Source: Kerstersia gyiorum
GTDB taxonomy: Bacteria; Pseudomonadota; Gammaproteobacteria; Burkholderiales; Burkholderiaceae_B
NCBI RefSeq assembly: GCF_004216755.1
Contig: NZ_SGWZ01000004.1
Location: 210,158 to 274,157, forward strand
Direction: 5' to 3'
Length of the DNA stretch: 64,000 nucleotides
The stretch's first letter is position 1, and every line of letters starts with the position of its first letter. Under the pieces are notes generated by a model. It searched no databases, was not told where the DNA came from, and saw only the letters and a program-made list of their open reading frames with translations. The position numbers and the translations under genes were made by a program. Shown here in pieces: positions 38,473-46,311 of this stretch.

Positions 38473-38489
38473 ATAAATAAATATATTCA
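38473..38489 (+). promoter_or_regulatory. Shared AT-rich element, copy 1 (before iorA)
   Basis: ATAAATAAA-TA-TATTCA, 51 bp before the iorA start. Same halves recur at 43807-43822 and 51679-51694 with a 1-nt spacer. Confidence 0.5.
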
Positions 38490-38539
38490 CATGGAATTAA
38501 TTGCAAATGCATGTGTGAATAGCGCACAGGGGAACTGAC

Positions 38540-40876
38540 ATGGCGGAAAGGTCATTTGTCGAAGAAGTCAAGAAACTGCGTCTGGGCGAAGGCGAGGTGT
38601 TCAGCGGGGAAGGGATTCTGGCAGTCACCAAGGCCTTGCTGGAATCCGGCGTTTCCTATGTGGCGGGCTACCAGGGCGCGCCCATTTCGCACCTGATGGA
38701 CGTGCTGGCGGATGCCCAGGACATTCTGCAGGAAAACGGCATCCGTTTCGAGAACAGCGCGAGCGAGGCCACGGCGGCCGCGACGCTGGCAGCTTCGGTC
38801 AATTACCCGCTGCGCGGCGCTGTTACGTTCAAGGCGACGGTGGGCACCAATGTGGCGTCGGACGCGCTGGCCAATCTGGCATCCGGTGGCGTGAAGGGCG
38901 GCGCGCTGGTGATCGTCGGGGAAGATTACGGCGAAGGCTCTTCCATCATGCAGGAGCGCAGCCATGCATTCGCGATGAAGTCGCAGATGTGGCTGCTGGA
39001 CCCGCGCCCCAGTCTTCCCTGTATTGTGCAAGCGGTGAAAGACGGGTTCGACCTGTCCGAAGCCAGCAATACGCCGGTGATGCTGCAATTGCGCATCCGG
39101 GCCTGTCACGTGCACGGCCAGTTCGTGGCGTCGGATAACAAACGCGCCGCGTTTACCCTCAAGGAAGCGCTGGAAAATCCGGAGCGTGACGTCAGCCGCA
39201 TCGTGCTGCCGCCGGCCAGCTTCCTGCACGAACAGGAAAAAATTCGCGACCGCTGGCCCAATGCCGTGCGCTTCATCCAGGAGCGCGGGCTCAATGAATT
39301 CATTGCCGACGGCAAGGACGAGCTCGGTATCATCGTGCCCGGCGGCGATTACAACACTGCCATCCGCGCCCTGGAAAAGCTGGGCCTGGCGGATGTCTAC
39401 GGCCAGACCGAAATTCCGCTTTACGTCATGAATGTGGTGTATCCGGTCGTGGACGAGGAGGTGCTGCGTTTCTGCAAGAGCAAGCGCGCTGTGCTGCTGC
39501 TCGAACAGGGCCAGCCCAATTTCCTTGAGCAGAACATGGCAACCATCCTGCGCCAGGACGGCTGCAACACGGCCTTGCATGGTAAAGATATGCTGCCTAT
39601 GTCTGGCGAGTACAACACCGCCACCATGGTGAAGGGCATGCGCACGTTCTTCGAGCGCTATGGTCGCATCGAGGCGCAGCCGGTGCAGCGCAAGATTATT
39701 CCGCTGGTGGCGCAACAGGTGTCGCGTGAGCGTCCGGCCCCTGGCGGTCAGGGTGGGGGAACGGCGGTGGCAGAGCGCACGGAATTGGCGGTCGAGGAAG
39801 ACCTGTCGGAAAGCCGCGCTGCAGTGGCCGCCAGCGTGGCCATTGCCCAGGCGGCCGCTGGCAGCCAGCAGGGCCAGGGCGCATCCAGCGCCACCGGACT
39901 GGCGCCGGAGACCGATACCCTGGACCAGCACGTGCATGCGCGTCCGCCCGGCTTCTGTACCGGTTGCCCCGAACGCCCCATCTTCACCGCGATGAAGCTG
40001 GTCGAGCGCGAACTGGGGCCGCACCACGTCAGCGCAGATATCGGCTGCCACCTGTTTTCCATCCTGCCGCCTTTCAACCTGGGTAATACCACCATGGGCT
40101 ACGGCCTGGGCGGCGCAGGCGCGGCGGCGCTCAATACCCAGGCGGGCAAGCGTGCCATTTCCGTTATGGGCGATGGCGGCTTCTGGCACAACGGCCTGGT
40201 TAGCGGTATTGCCAATGCGGTGTTCAATCGCAGCGATAACCTGACCATTGTGATCGACAACAGCTACACCTCGGCCACGGGCGGCCAGGACATCCTGTCG
40301 TCCAAGGCGCTCAATGCCACGCGCAGCACCGGCCATGAAATCGAAAAAGCCGTGCGCGGGGTCGGGGGCGAATGGGTACGCACTGTCAAGCGTACCTATG
40401 ACCTGAAGACCATGACTGCGACGCTGCGCGAAGCGCTGACGACCAGTGAAAAAGGCCCCAAGGTGCTGGTGGCCCAGAGCGAGTGCATGCTGAACCTGCA
40501 GCGCCGCGAAAAGCCCAAGGTGCGCAAGGCGATCGCCGCTGGCGAGCGGGTGGTGCGCGAGCGTTTCGGCGTTGATCCCGACACCTGCACGGGTGACCAC
40601 TCCTGCATCCGCTTGTCGGGCTGCCCGTCGCTGAGCATTCGTCCCAACCCCGATCCGCTGCGTACCGACCCCGTCGCGCGTGTCATGGACAGCTGCGTGG
40701 GCTGCGGGCTGTGTGGCGAAGTGTCGCACGCCGCCGTGCTGTGCCCGTCGTTCTACCGCGCGCAGATCATCACCAACCCGACGCGCTGGGACAAGTTCCG
40801 CCAGAAGCTGCGCGAAGGCGTGATCGGCTGGTTGCAGCGCCGCGATGCGCAGCGTCGCGCCCGCCTGGCGTTCTGA
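38540..40876 (+). CDS. iorA: 2-oxoacid (indolepyruvate-type) ferredoxin oxidoreductase, alpha subunit
   Basis: TPP- and 4Fe-4S-dependent enzyme that oxidatively decarboxylates an aryl 2-oxo acid to its acyl-CoA. It has 778 residues: pyrimidine-binding domain (about 15-200; GYQGAPISHLMDVL), transketolase C-like domain (about 250-385), a low-complexity Ala/Gln/Gly linker (about 395-455), TPP-binding domain (VMGDGGFWHNGLVSGIANAV, then VIDNSYTSATG), and a C-terminal ferredoxin module with Cys groups near 683-695 and CVGCGLC at 719-725 plus C735. The linker makes it longer than archaeal IorA. In this cluster its substrate is more likely isatinate (2-aminophenylglyoxylate) than indolepyruvate; that is inference. 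Confidence 0.9.
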   Translation: MAERSFVEEVKKLRLGEGEVFSGEGILAVTKALLESGVSYVAGYQGAPISHLMDVLADAQDILQENGIRFENSASEATAAATLAASVNYPLRGAVTFKATVGTNVASDALANLASGGVKGGALVIVGEDYGEGSSIMQERSHAFAMKSQMWLLDPRPSLPCIVQAVKDGFDLSEASNTPVMLQLRIRACHVHGQFVASDNKRAAFTLKEALENPERDVSRIVLPPASFLHEQEKIRDRWPNAVRFIQERGLNEFIADGKDELGIIVPGGDYNTAIRALEKLGLADVYGQTEIPLYVMNVVYPVVDEEVLRFCKSKRAVLLLEQGQPNFLEQNMATILRQDGCNTALHGKDMLPMSGEYNTATMVKGMRTFFERYGRIEAQPVQRKIIPLVAQQVSRERPAPGGQGGGTAVAERTELAVEEDLSESRAAVAASVAIAQAAAGSQQGQGASSATGLAPETDTLDQHVHARPPGFCTGCPERPIFTAMKLVERELGPHHVSADIGCHLFSILPPFNLGNTTMGYGLGGAGAAALNTQAGKRAISVMGDGGFWHNGLVSGIANAVFNRSDNLTIVIDNSYTSATGGQDILSSKALNATRSTGHEIEKAVRGVGGEWVRTVKRTYDLKTMTATLREALTTSEKGPKVLVAQSECMLNLQRREKPKVRKAIAAGERVVRERFGVDPDTCTGDHSCIRLSGCPSLSIRPNPDPLRTDPVARVMDSCVGCGLCGEVSHAAVLCPSFYRAQIITNPTRWDKFRQKLREGVIGWLQRRDAQRRARLAF

Positions 40877-40981
40877 GGCAGGCAAGGAGCCGGGCAGGTG
40901 CCAGAGGCGCCGCCCGGTGCGAGAGGGACAAGGTAATAGAGGCCGTCCGGCGTGCAGCCGGAAGCACCGCAGGATAAGAAA

Positions 40982-42514
40982 ATGAAGACAAACGTACAAC
41001 CGATCAAAATCGCCATTCTCGCCATGGGCGGCGAGGGCGGTGGCGTGCTGGCAGACTGGATCGTCAGCCTGGGCGAGCACAACGGCTATATTGCGCAGAC
41101 GACTTCGGTGCCTGGCGTGGCGCAGCGTACCGGCGCTACGATCTACTACGTCGAACTGTTTCCCGAGGAAGAGGCGAAAAAGAACGGCAAGGAGCCGGTT
41201 CTGGCGCTGATGCCCATGCCGGGGGATGTGGATGTCGTGCTCGCCTCCGAACTGATGGAAGCCGGTCGTGCGGTGCAGCGCGGCCTGGTGACGCCGGAGC
41301 GCACGACCCTGCTGGCATCTACCCACCGGGTGTATTCCATTGCAGAAAAATCTGCCATGGGCGATGGCCGGGTCGATAACGAGGCGCTGATCCGCCACGC
41401 GACACGGGCATCGCGCCGCTTCATCCATTTCAATATGGAGCAGGCTGCCGAGGAAACCGGCAGCGTTATCAGTGCCGTGCTGTTCGGCGCGCTGGCGTCG
41501 GCGGGTGTGCTGCCGTTCACGCGGGAACAGTTCGAAGCCACCATTGAGCGTGGTGGCGTGGGCGTCAAGCCCAGCCTGCGCGCATTCGGCTATGCCTTTG
41601 ACCGCGTCGGCAAAACGCAATCCGACGCAGCCGGCCAGGCCGCAGCCGATGGTGCCCAGACCAGTGCTGCACCGCGTCCGGCCATGGAACCCAAGGACCC
41701 GGTACTCAAGCAGCTGCTGGCGCGGCTGGAGCATGAGATTCCTGCCGCCGCGCGCGACCTGGCGCTGGAAGGCGTGCGCCGCACGGTGGATTACCAGGAT
41801 GCTGCCTATGCCGGGCTCTACCTGGACCGCCTGGTGCGCGTGCGCGATGCCGCGCGGCAGGATGATGCCGTATTGCTGCGTGAAACGGCCCGCTACCTGG
41901 CGCTGTGGATGTCCTACGAGGATGCGATCCGGGTGGCGGAACTGAAAACGCGTGACACCCGCTTCCAGCGCGTGCGCGGCGAGGTCCGTGCCAAGGAAGA
42001 GCAGATTCTGGCGATCCAGGAGTTCATGCATCCCCGCGTCGAGGAAATCAGTGAAATTCTGCCTGTGGCGGCGGTGGGGCGCTGGCTGATGCGGCCTACT
42101 TGGGGCAATTGGCTGGTGCGTCGCTTCACGCGCCAGGGGCGCGTCATGCGTACCAGTTCGCTGCGGGGCTACTTGCCGCTCTATCTGCTGTCCGGCTTCA
42201 AGCGCTGGCGCCGCAATACCTTGCGCTACGCCACCGAGCAGCAGCGCATCGAGGAATGGCTGGCGCACGTGATCGCTTTCGCGCCCGCGCATCCGGCGCT
42301 GGCCTTGGAAGTGGTGCAATGCCAGCGCCTGGTGAAGGGCTATGGCGACACCCACGTGCGCGGCTGGAAGAATTTCCAGACCTTGATGGGCGCGGTGGCG
42401 AACAAGCGCGAAAACCTGGCGCCGGACACTTTGCGCAGCCTGCGCGAAGCGGCACTGGCGGATGAGCACGGTCGAGAACTGAATGTCGCCTTGCAACGTT
42501 TTGCACTGGCCTGA
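40982..42514 (+). CDS. iorB: 2-oxoacid ferredoxin oxidoreductase, beta/gamma subunit with DUF6537-like extension
   Basis: Partner of IorA. It has 510 residues from the ATG at 40982, with AGGA 8 bp upstream. Residues 1-195 form the pyruvate oxidoreductase gamma fold (LAMGGEGGGVLADWIVSLGE, TTSVPGVAQRTGATIYYVE, FNMEQAAEETGSVISAVLFG). The remaining 300 residues match the DUF6537 type of extension (e.g. DYQDAAYAGLYLDRLVRVRD), absent from archaeal IorB of about 200 residues. 105 bp separate it from iorA and the two must act as one complex. Confidence 0.88.
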   Translation: MKTNVQPIKIAILAMGGEGGGVLADWIVSLGEHNGYIAQTTSVPGVAQRTGATIYYVELFPEEEAKKNGKEPVLALMPMPGDVDVVLASELMEAGRAVQRGLVTPERTTLLASTHRVYSIAEKSAMGDGRVDNEALIRHATRASRRFIHFNMEQAAEETGSVISAVLFGALASAGVLPFTREQFEATIERGGVGVKPSLRAFGYAFDRVGKTQSDAAGQAAADGAQTSAAPRPAMEPKDPVLKQLLARLEHEIPAAARDLALEGVRRTVDYQDAAYAGLYLDRLVRVRDAARQDDAVLLRETARYLALWMSYEDAIRVAELKTRDTRFQRVRGEVRAKEEQILAIQEFMHPRVEEISEILPVAAVGRWLMRPTWGNWLVRRFTRQGRVMRTSSLRGYLPLYLLSGFKRWRRNTLRYATEQQRIEEWLAHVIAFAPAHPALALEVVQCQRLVKGYGDTHVRGWKNFQTLMGAVANKRENLAPDTLRSLREAALADEHGRELNVALQRFALA

Positions 42515-42551
42515 GACAGGAGTTTCAGGCGGATACAGCGCATTGTTCCAG

Positions 42552-42600
42552 ATCAAGTATTTGTTCTTCTGAATTGTTTACCTATCAAGTAATTAAGGTA
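42552..42600 (+). promoter_or_regulatory. Direct and inverted repeats upstream of the internal MarR gene
   Basis: ATCAAGTA occurs twice (42552-42559, 42584-42591), 32 bp apart, about three helical turns. The second copy is nested in the inverted repeat TACCT-N12-AGGTA (42579-42600). Local AT-richness suggests a promoter with an autoregulatory MarR operator. Confidence 0.5.
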
Positions 42601-42746
42601 GAATGACCAACACCGCACAGACATTGCAAAAGCAGGGCGCGTGCCAGGACATTCCGCCCGCGCCGGGACAGTTATCGGCAAGCGTGCCCAGCGCCAGGCA
42701 AGGCCGGCGCCGTGCACGGATAGCCAAACAGCAGGAAGAAATCACC

Positions 42747-43274
42747 ATGGAGCACAAGGACAGTTCGCACGCATTGCTGCACGAGGCCCAGGAGCTGGGT
42801 TACGAAGGGCGTGTGCGTTCTCAGGATCCGGCCAGCCTCAAACTGTGGCTGCGGATGATGGCCTGCACCAAGCAGGTGGAGGACGAAATCCGCCGCCGCC
42901 TGCGCTTGAACTTTGATATTTCCCTGGCGCGTTTCGACTATATGGCGCAGCTGTATCGCTATCCGGACGGACTGAAGATGGGCGAACTGTCGCGCTATCT
43001 AATGGTTACCGGCGGCAATATCACGGGGCTGACCGACGAGTTGTCGCGCGAGGGCTTGGTCTCTCGTGCCAGCAGCCCAACTGACCGGCGCGCCTGGATA
43101 CTGAGGCTGACGCCCGAGGGACGCAGCAGTTTCGAGGTCATGGCCAAAGCCCATGCGGGCTGGGTGACCGAAATGTTTTCCGGGCTGGAGCCCGAGGCGG
43201 TACGTCAGTTGCATCAGCATCTGGGCGCCTTGCGGGTCCACCTGGTCAATCTGGCGGCCGGCCAGCAAAGCTGA
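42747..43274 (+). CDS. MarR-family regulator inside the catabolic cluster
   Basis: 175 residues from the ATG at 42747, chosen for the AGGAAG at 42733-42738; an ATG at 42603 would add 48 unconserved residues. Winged helix at about 60-135: DYMAQLYRYPDGLKMGELSRYL, VTGGNITGLTDELSREGLV, wing SPTDRRAWILRLTPEG. Regulators of this subtype accompany aromatic acyl-CoA and iad-type auxin gene sets, where the MarR repressor is released by the substrate. 32 bp separate it from the thioesterase gene. Candidate IadR equivalent. Confidence 0.88.
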   Translation: MEHKDSSHALLHEAQELGYEGRVRSQDPASLKLWLRMMACTKQVEDEIRRRLRLNFDISLARFDYMAQLYRYPDGLKMGELSRYLMVTGGNITGLTDELSREGLVSRASSPTDRRAWILRLTPEGRSSFEVMAKAHAGWVTEMFSGLEPEAVRQLHQHLGALRVHLVNLAAGQQS

Positions 43275-43306
43275 GCCGGTATCGCAAATTTCATGACAGG
43301 TGGCAG

Positions 43307-43762
43307 ATGACTGATACAACTGTATTCCAGCGCCCGCACCGCATCCGGTTCTCCGAATGCGATCCGGCGGGCATCGTGTTCTACCCGCAGTATTTCGTGA
43401 TGTTCAACGATCTGCTTGAGGCCTGGGTGGATGCCATCACGACCGGCGGTTTCCACGACATGATAGGCAGGCAGCAGGTGGGAATGCCGACCGTGCATCT
43501 GGAGGCCGATTTCAAGGCAATCAGCCGCATGGGCGACGATGTGGTCCTGAGCCTGGCGGTGGAGCACATGGGCAGCCGCTCGCTGCGGTTGGTGCTACGC
43601 TGTATTGGTACCGATGGCGTGCTGCGCATGCAGGTTAACCAGGTCATCGTGACGACCTCGCTGGTGACGCACAAGGCCATCCAGATTCCCGATGCGCTGA
43701 GGCAGGCCATGCAGGCTTATGTACTGCCCCAGGAAGTGGTGGCGGGAGAAGGCGCCGCCTAG
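43307..43762 (+). CDS. Acyl-CoA thioesterase, 4-hydroxybenzoyl-CoA thioesterase family
   Basis: Hot-dog fold, 151 residues. The catalytic Asp19 sits in FSECDPAGIVFYPQYF, the exact 4HBT-type motif. Such enzymes hydrolyse aromatic acyl-CoAs. Encoded directly before the aryl-CoA monooxygenase, it would release the free hydroxylated acid (5-hydroxyanthranilate under the auxin model, gentisate under the salicylate model) for ring cleavage. Confidence 0.87.
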   Translation: MTDTTVFQRPHRIRFSECDPAGIVFYPQYFVMFNDLLEAWVDAITTGGFHDMIGRQQVGMPTVHLEADFKAISRMGDDVVLSLAVEHMGSRSLRLVLRCIGTDGVLRMQVNQVIVTTSLVTHKAIQIPDALRQAMQAYVLPQEVVAGEGAA

Positions 43763-43806
43763 GGAAAAGGAGCATATACGAGGCAATTTTTTTGCCCATA
43801 TACTTT

Positions 43807-43822
43807 ATAAATAAAATATTCA
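43807..43822 (+). promoter_or_regulatory. Shared AT-rich element, copy 2 (before aryl-CoA monooxygenase)
   Basis: ATAAATAAA-A-TATTCA in the 154-bp gap between the thioesterase and monooxygenase genes, 95 bp before the start codon. A GGCAA/TTGCC mini-hairpin with T-loop lies just upstream (about 43781-43795). Confidence 0.5.
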
Positions 43823-43916
43823 GCGATAAAAATAATCATGCGGTAGTTTTTCTGATCCGGCTGGCGGCGGCGCAAAAATGGGCGGCGGCGGGTGCGGAAA
43901 AGGTGTGGAGAGAGCC

Positions 43917-46208
43917 ATGAAGATTGTATGTATGGGTGGCGGGCCGTCCGGCCTGTATTTCGGATTGCTGATGAAGCTGCAGAATCCGTCCAACGAAGTG
44001 ATCGTGGTGGAGCGCAACCGCCCCTACGACACCTTTGGCTGGGGCGTGGTGTTCTCCGACGCCACCATGGAGAATCTGCGCATTGCCGATCCGGTGTCGG
44101 CCAAGACCATCGGCGACGCTTTCAACCATTGGGACGACATCGAGATCCATTTCAAGGGCCGCGCCTTGCGCAGCGGCGGTCATGGATTCATCGGTATCGG
44201 CCGCAAGAAACTGCTGAACATCCTGCAGGCGCGCTGCGAAGAAGTCGGGGTCGAGCTGGTGTTCGAAACCCAGGTAACCGACGACCAGAACCTGGCTCGC
44301 CAGTACGGCGCCGACCTCGTGATCGCTTGCGACGGCATCAACAGCATCGTGCGCAAGCGCTACGAGCAGACTTTCCAGCCTGATATCGACCAGCGCAACT
44401 GCCGCTTCGTCTGGCTGGGTACGCACAAGGTGTTCGACGCCTTCAATTTCATTTTCGTGGAAAACGAGCACGGCTGGTTCCAGGCACACGCCTATCGCTT
44501 CGAAGACGGTACCTCCACGTTCATCGTGGAAACGCCGGAAGAAACCTGGCAGAAGGCTGGCATCGGCGAAATGAGCCAGGAAGAGGGCATTGCCTACTGC
44601 GAAAAGCTGTTCGAGCCCTACCTGGACGGCCACGGCCTGATCAGCAACGCGACTCACCTGCGCGGTTCCGCCATCTGGATCCGTTTCCCGCGCGTCATCT
44701 GCCGCAATTGGGTGCAGTGGACCGAGCCGGAGCCCGGCCGTCGTGTGCCGGTGGTGCTGATGGGCGATGCTGCGCATACCGCGCACTTCTCCATCGGTTC
44801 GGGCACCAAGCTGGCGCTGGAGGACGCCATCGACCTGGCGCAACGCCTGCGCGACAAGCCGCTGGAAGCGGCCTTGCAGGATTACGAGGCGCTGCGTGGC
44901 GTGGAAGTGCTGAAAATCCAGAACGCCGCGCGCAATTCCACCGAGTGGTTTGAAAACGTGTCGCGCTATGCCGGTCTGGAACCGGAACAGTTCGCCTATT
45001 CGCTGTTGACGCGTTCGCAACGCCTGTCGCACGAGAACCTGCGGCTGCGCGACCCGGCGTGGCTGGAGGGCTACGAGGCCTGGCTGGCCACGCAGGCCGG
45101 CAGCGCACCGGCGGCCGACGGCAAGGCGCCGATGCCTGTTTTCACGCCATACCGCGTGCGCGGTGTGACCTTGCCCAATCGCATGGTGTTCTCGCCCACG
45201 CTGACCTATTCCTGCGTGAACGGCGAAGGCATGCCGAATGATTTCCACCTGACGCATCTGGGGGCACGTGCCCTGGGCGGCATTGGCCTGGTCATGACGG
45301 AAATGGCCGCTGTGACGCCCGATGGCCGCATTACGCCGGCATGCCCCGGCCTCTGGAGTGATGAGCAGGCGGGCGCCTGGAAGCGCATTACGGATTTCGT
45401 GCATCAGCATACCGGCAGCCGCATCGGCGTGCAGATCGGGCATGCCGGCCGCCGTGGCGCCACCCAGGCCGACCCGCGCCAGTCCGACCAACCGCTGGCC
45501 GAAGGCGCCTGGCCGCTGGTGTCGGCTTCCGCGCTGGCTTACCAGCCGGGACGCACCCAGGTGCCGCAGGCGCTGGATCGCGACGGCATGAAAGCGGTGA
45601 CGGCTGCTTTTGTCGCGGCGACGCAGCGCGCGGCGCAGGCCGGGTTTGACTGGCTGGAGCTGCAGGCGGGCCACGGCTTCCTGCTGTCGAGCTTCATTTC
45701 GCCGCTGACCAACCAGCGGGACGACGAATTCGGCGGTGCGCTGGAAAACCGCATGCGCTTCCCGCTCGAAGTGGTGCGTGCCGTACGTGCGGCCTGGCCC
45801 AAGGACCTGCCCCTGTCGGTGCGGATTTCCGCGACTGATTGGGCCGAAGGCGGCACGACGGTAGACGACGCCGTCGCCATCGCCCGCATGCTGCGCGAAG
45901 CTGGTGTGGATGTCGTGGATTGTTCCAGTGGGGAAGTCACGCCGGACCAGAAGCCGGTTTATGGCCGTATGTTCCAGACGCCGTTTGCGGATCGCATCCG
46001 CAACGAAGCGGGCATTGCCGCCATTGCCGTGGGCAATATCAGCGAGCTGGACCAGGCCAACGGCGTGATTGCCTCGGGGCGAGCCGACCTGTGCGCGCTG
46101 TCGCGGCCGCTGCTGGCCGACCCGCACTGGCTGCTGCGCGAAGCGGCGCAGCTGGGCAGCAAGGATGCCCCGTGGCCGGCAGCGTACTTCTGGGGGCAGG
46201 ACTGGTAG
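43917..46208 (+). CDS. 2-aminobenzoyl-CoA / salicylyl-CoA 5-monooxygenase fused to an Old Yellow Enzyme domain
   Basis: 763 residues, two fused flavoenzymes. Residues 1-380: class A flavoprotein monooxygenase with GGGPSGLYFGLLMKL, ACDGINS and the FAD motif LMGDAAHTAHFSIGSGTKLALEDA. Residues about 395-763: OYE/NADH:flavin oxidoreductase (YRVRGVTLPNRMVFSPT, QIGHAGRRG, DDEFGGALENRMRFPLEVV). The same architecture is known for Azoarcus evansii 2-aminobenzoyl-CoA monooxygenase/reductase and for enzymes annotated as salicylyl-CoA 5-hydroxylase. The start at 43917 is fixed by GGAGAGAG. Both readings give 5-hydroxylation of a CoA-bound aromatic acid; context (IorAB, isatin-hydrolase-like gene) favours 2-aminobenzoyl-CoA. 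Confidence 0.88.
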   Translation: MKIVCMGGGPSGLYFGLLMKLQNPSNEVIVVERNRPYDTFGWGVVFSDATMENLRIADPVSAKTIGDAFNHWDDIEIHFKGRALRSGGHGFIGIGRKKLLNILQARCEEVGVELVFETQVTDDQNLARQYGADLVIACDGINSIVRKRYEQTFQPDIDQRNCRFVWLGTHKVFDAFNFIFVENEHGWFQAHAYRFEDGTSTFIVETPEETWQKAGIGEMSQEEGIAYCEKLFEPYLDGHGLISNATHLRGSAIWIRFPRVICRNWVQWTEPEPGRRVPVVLMGDAAHTAHFSIGSGTKLALEDAIDLAQRLRDKPLEAALQDYEALRGVEVLKIQNAARNSTEWFENVSRYAGLEPEQFAYSLLTRSQRLSHENLRLRDPAWLEGYEAWLATQAGSAPAADGKAPMPVFTPYRVRGVTLPNRMVFSPTLTYSCVNGEGMPNDFHLTHLGARALGGIGLVMTEMAAVTPDGRITPACPGLWSDEQAGAWKRITDFVHQHTGSRIGVQIGHAGRRGATQADPRQSDQPLAEGAWPLVSASALAYQPGRTQVPQALDRDGMKAVTAAFVAATQRAAQAGFDWLELQAGHGFLLSSFISPLTNQRDDEFGGALENRMRFPLEVVRAVRAAWPKDLPLSVRISATDWAEGGTTVDDAVAIARMLREAGVDVVDCSSGEVTPDQKPVYGRMFQTPFADRIRNEAGIAAIAVGNISELDQANGVIASGRADLCALSRPLLADPHWLLREAAQLGSKDAPWPAAYFWGQDW

Positions 46209-46311
46209 GAACGGCAGGGCAAGCGCGGCGCCATCGCGGCATAAGGGCGTTGTTGGGTGAGTCCCGGGCCAGGCGCAGCGGCCGGCCCGGAGTCAGGCAA
46301 AGGAAAACATC

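Larger units (their letters stand above)
38212..38539. promoter_or_regulatory. 328-bp divergent control region, MarR/iorA
   Basis: The right half (38425-38539) turns abruptly AT-rich. It carries a TTTCCCCTAG/CTAGGGAAA inverted repeat, the shared AT-rich element, and an imperfect ATTCACATG...CATGTGTGAAT repeat (38485-38520). CAGGGGA before 38540 is the iorA ribosome binding site. Confidence 0.6.

Noticed and set aside
38552..42556. A 1334-codon open frame on the minus strand opposite iorAB, and similar long antisense frames at 47583-50609, 43836-46127 and 21543-23420
   Set aside because: Their translations are rich in Arg/His/Gln/Gly with no family motifs, and they lie exactly opposite genes with clear motifs. 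They are by-products of high-GC third positions.
42603..42746. N-terminal extension of the internal MarR protein starting at 42603
   Set aside because: The extension has no MarR-like sequence, and AGGAAG positions the start at 42747; the region is better read as leader and operator.
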